Assembly (NCBI GenBank): GCA_903875225.1
Contig: CAIQVJ010000042.1
Coordinates: 1 to 64,000, forward strand
Direction of reading: 5' to 3'
Length of the DNA stretch: 64,000 nucleotides
Source: an uncultured Pseudomonadota bacterium
GTDB lineage: Bacteria; Myxococcota_A; UBA796; SXON01
This document shows positions 62,889 through 64,000 of the stretch, piece after piece (the stretch's first letter is position 1; every line of letters begins with the position of its first letter). The translations under genes were made by a program, and so were the position numbers. Below the pieces are notes generated by a model. The model was not told the origin of the DNA, searched no databases, and saw only the letters and a list, made by a program, of their open reading frames with translations.

Positions 62889-63611
62889 GTGAACTACTTG
62901 ATTCCATTGTTGCTTGTGTACGGGTGTGCCCAGCCGTTCGATCACACCCAAAGCGTCACCCTGGGACCGGACCCGTTCATCGTCGACGGCTCCTGCGCAC
63001 CGAAACCCCTCACCACCGTCGTGCACGACGATGGCTCGATCACCACCACGCAGACCGAGGCGCTGGGCCAGTCCTGTCGCTTCAGCGGATCGTGGCGTGG
63101 GCCGGTGCTGGACCTCGAGGGTGACGTGCAGTCCAGGATCGGCAGCGGGGCGAGCTTCGTGGCGCTCTTCTGGCAGGACGCCCAGATCGACGTGACGTCC
63201 GCCGACTACCGCCGCGACGGGGGCGAGTGGGTGGACATCCGGACCCAGGCGATCCCGGGATTGAGCGTGACCGCGACGTCGACGCTGTCTGCCGGCCCGC
63301 CCCTGCCCGGCCCGGCAGCGGTGCAGATCACGGTGCCCGCCGCTCCAGGCGAGCCGGTACAGGCCCTGAACGAAGGCCAACTGCTCGCTGCCGTCGAGGA
63401 TGGCTGGTACGGTCAGGATCCACGGCGGGCGGTGATGGGGTTCGCCGAGGGCACGGTGGAGATCGGGGATGCGACCCTCGACGCCTATGACGGCAGCGAG
63501 ATCGATCTCCAGCTTCGTCTCGAGCTCGGCCTCTCCGGGGTGTTGTGTGTCCTGGGGCATGAACCCGCTCCCGGTTCGCACAGTGTGCCCTCGGGGTGCG
63601 GGGAACCCTGA
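62889..63611 (+). CDS. Small beta-rich lipoprotein of unknown function
   Basis: The 240-aa protein starts at GTG 62889 (GGAGG seven bases upstream), giving a lipoprotein signal VNYLIPLLLVYGC. The rest is beta-rich, with Cys30-type residues in GSCAPKP, one in QSCRF, and a C-terminal pair (VLCVLG, PSGCGEP). No family is recognised. An upstream in-frame ATG at 62865 would lose the strong ribosome-binding site. Confidence 0.65.
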   Translation: MNYLIPLLLVYGCAQPFDHTQSVTLGPDPFIVDGSCAPKPLTTVVHDDGSITTTQTEALGQSCRFSGSWRGPVLDLEGDVQSRIGSGASFVALFWQDAQIDVTSADYRRDGGEWVDIRTQAIPGLSVTATSTLSAGPPLPGPAAVQITVPAAPGEPVQALNEGQLLAAVEDGWYGQDPRRAVMGFAEGTVEIGDATLDAYDGSEIDLQLRLELGLSGVLCVLGHEPAPGSHSVPSGCGEP

Positions 63612-63620
63612 GGCAAGGGC

Positions 63621-63650
63621 GCGACCCGTGCACTCCAACACACGGGTCGC
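63621..63650 (+). terminator. 10-bp hairpin after the small lipoprotein gene
   Basis: GCGACCCGTG and CACGGGTCGC form a perfect 10-bp stem with a ten-base loop, 10 bp after the stop. No T-run follows, but the position and strength fit a transcription terminator. Confidence 0.6.
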
Positions 63651-63782
63651 GTGCATTCGACCAGTGGAGGGTGACGGCGGCAGAGGGAAAAAATCGAATC
63701 CCTGGCATTCAACATGGATCCATCACTCCCGCCGCCACCGGCCCGACAGTTGCTCCACCCTCGATCACATCCCGGGTGCCGC

Positions 63783-64000
63783 ATGCCAACAGTCCTCGAA
63801 GACCTCAGGTCCGTGCAATTCTTGTGTTCGCTCCCCAACGCAGAGCTGGTCGCCTCGGCGCCCCTCTGGGTGCAACACGAGATCGACCCCGGCGGGATAC
63901 TCTGGGAGGCCGGGGAGTCCGCAGACGGGCTGGCACTGCTGGTCACGGGGGAGATCTCGGTCGAGATCGACGGGACCCCCGTAGGCACCGCCTGGGCCGG
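63783..64000 (+). CDS. Cyclic-nucleotide-binding domain protein (cut by window end)
   Basis: The frame from ATG 63783 runs off the window after 72 codons: MPTVLEDLRSVQFLCSLPN, then AELVASAPLW, DPGGILWEAGESADGLALLV and TGEISVEIDGTPV. This matches the first half of a cNMP-binding domain (the EGESADGLYxVxxGEVxV-type strand pair of CRP/PKA-R proteins). The rest, including the phosphate-binding cassette, lies beyond the window, so whether it is a transcription factor or another type is open. Confidence 0.7.
   Translation, partial: MPTVLEDLRSVQFLCSLPNAELVASAPLWVQHEIDPGGILWEAGESADGLALLVTGEISVEIDGTPVGTAWA

Overview
The window is about 70% G+C and tightly packed. It looks like chromosomal DNA of a Myxococcota-type bacterium (the old delta-proteobacterial myxobacteria and relatives), probably uncultured. 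The evidence is a secreted glucoamylase with a MYXO-CTERM-like tail (Cys pair, one hydrophobic segment, Arg-rich end), many lipoproteins with Asp/Thr/Ser-rich linkers, FG-GAP/VCBS lipoproteins, a pseudokinase with a TPR-like tail, an Oar-like TonB receptor, and many GTG starts with ATGA/GTGA overlaps. No tRNA, rRNA, phage, insertion sequence or CRISPR array was seen.

Layout. 1-342: hairpin-forming repeats. 343-4890: bifunctional PBP, Maf, GH1-like fragment. 4916-9902: secreted lipoproteins (Asp-Thr repeat, FG-GAP, thioredoxin-like) and a DUF922 protease-like protein. 9998-13678 (-): two amidohydrolases, tmk and lipB in overlapping order. 13731-15108: lone receiver protein and a His-rich lipoprotein, followed by a cobalamin-riboswitch-like element on the opposite strand. 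15209-21184 (-): starch/maltodextrin set (GH13 lipoprotein, maltoporin-like porin, GH15 glucoamylase). 21265-24586: TldE/PmbA-like protein and a beta-propeller di-heme cytochrome lipoprotein. 24758-31115: a PKS/NRPS megasynthase ordered KR-ACP-C-A-PCP-C-(acyl-ACP-reductase-like), with a small isopropylmalate-dehydrogenase-like gene. 31161-35049: SulP transporter, TPR/barrel protein, sugar nucleotidyltransferase, small membrane protein. 35065-39266 (-): TonB receptor and partner lipoprotein. 39486-44468: pseudokinase and a GNAT-like protein with two Cys-rich repeats. 44461-49921: a FadR-like regulator and four enzymes or barrel proteins for long-chain alcohol/aldehyde oxidation around two matching palindromic operators. 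49922-57708: htpG, ABC exporter, phosphodiesterase lipoprotein, DEDDh exonuclease, purF. 57705-62637: a methyltransferase and a three-gene 2-oxoacid oxidoreductase whose first gene fuses gamma, GltD-like and ferredoxin parts. 62889-64000: a lipoprotein and the start of a cyclic-nucleotide-binding protein.

The most unusual locus is the 24758-31115 assembly line. It starts in the middle of a PKS module, has an adenylation domain without the usual amino-group-binding Asp, and ends in a domain resembling cyanobacterial acyl-ACP reductase instead of a thioesterase or standard reductase. All functional calls rest on motifs read by eye; no database search was run.
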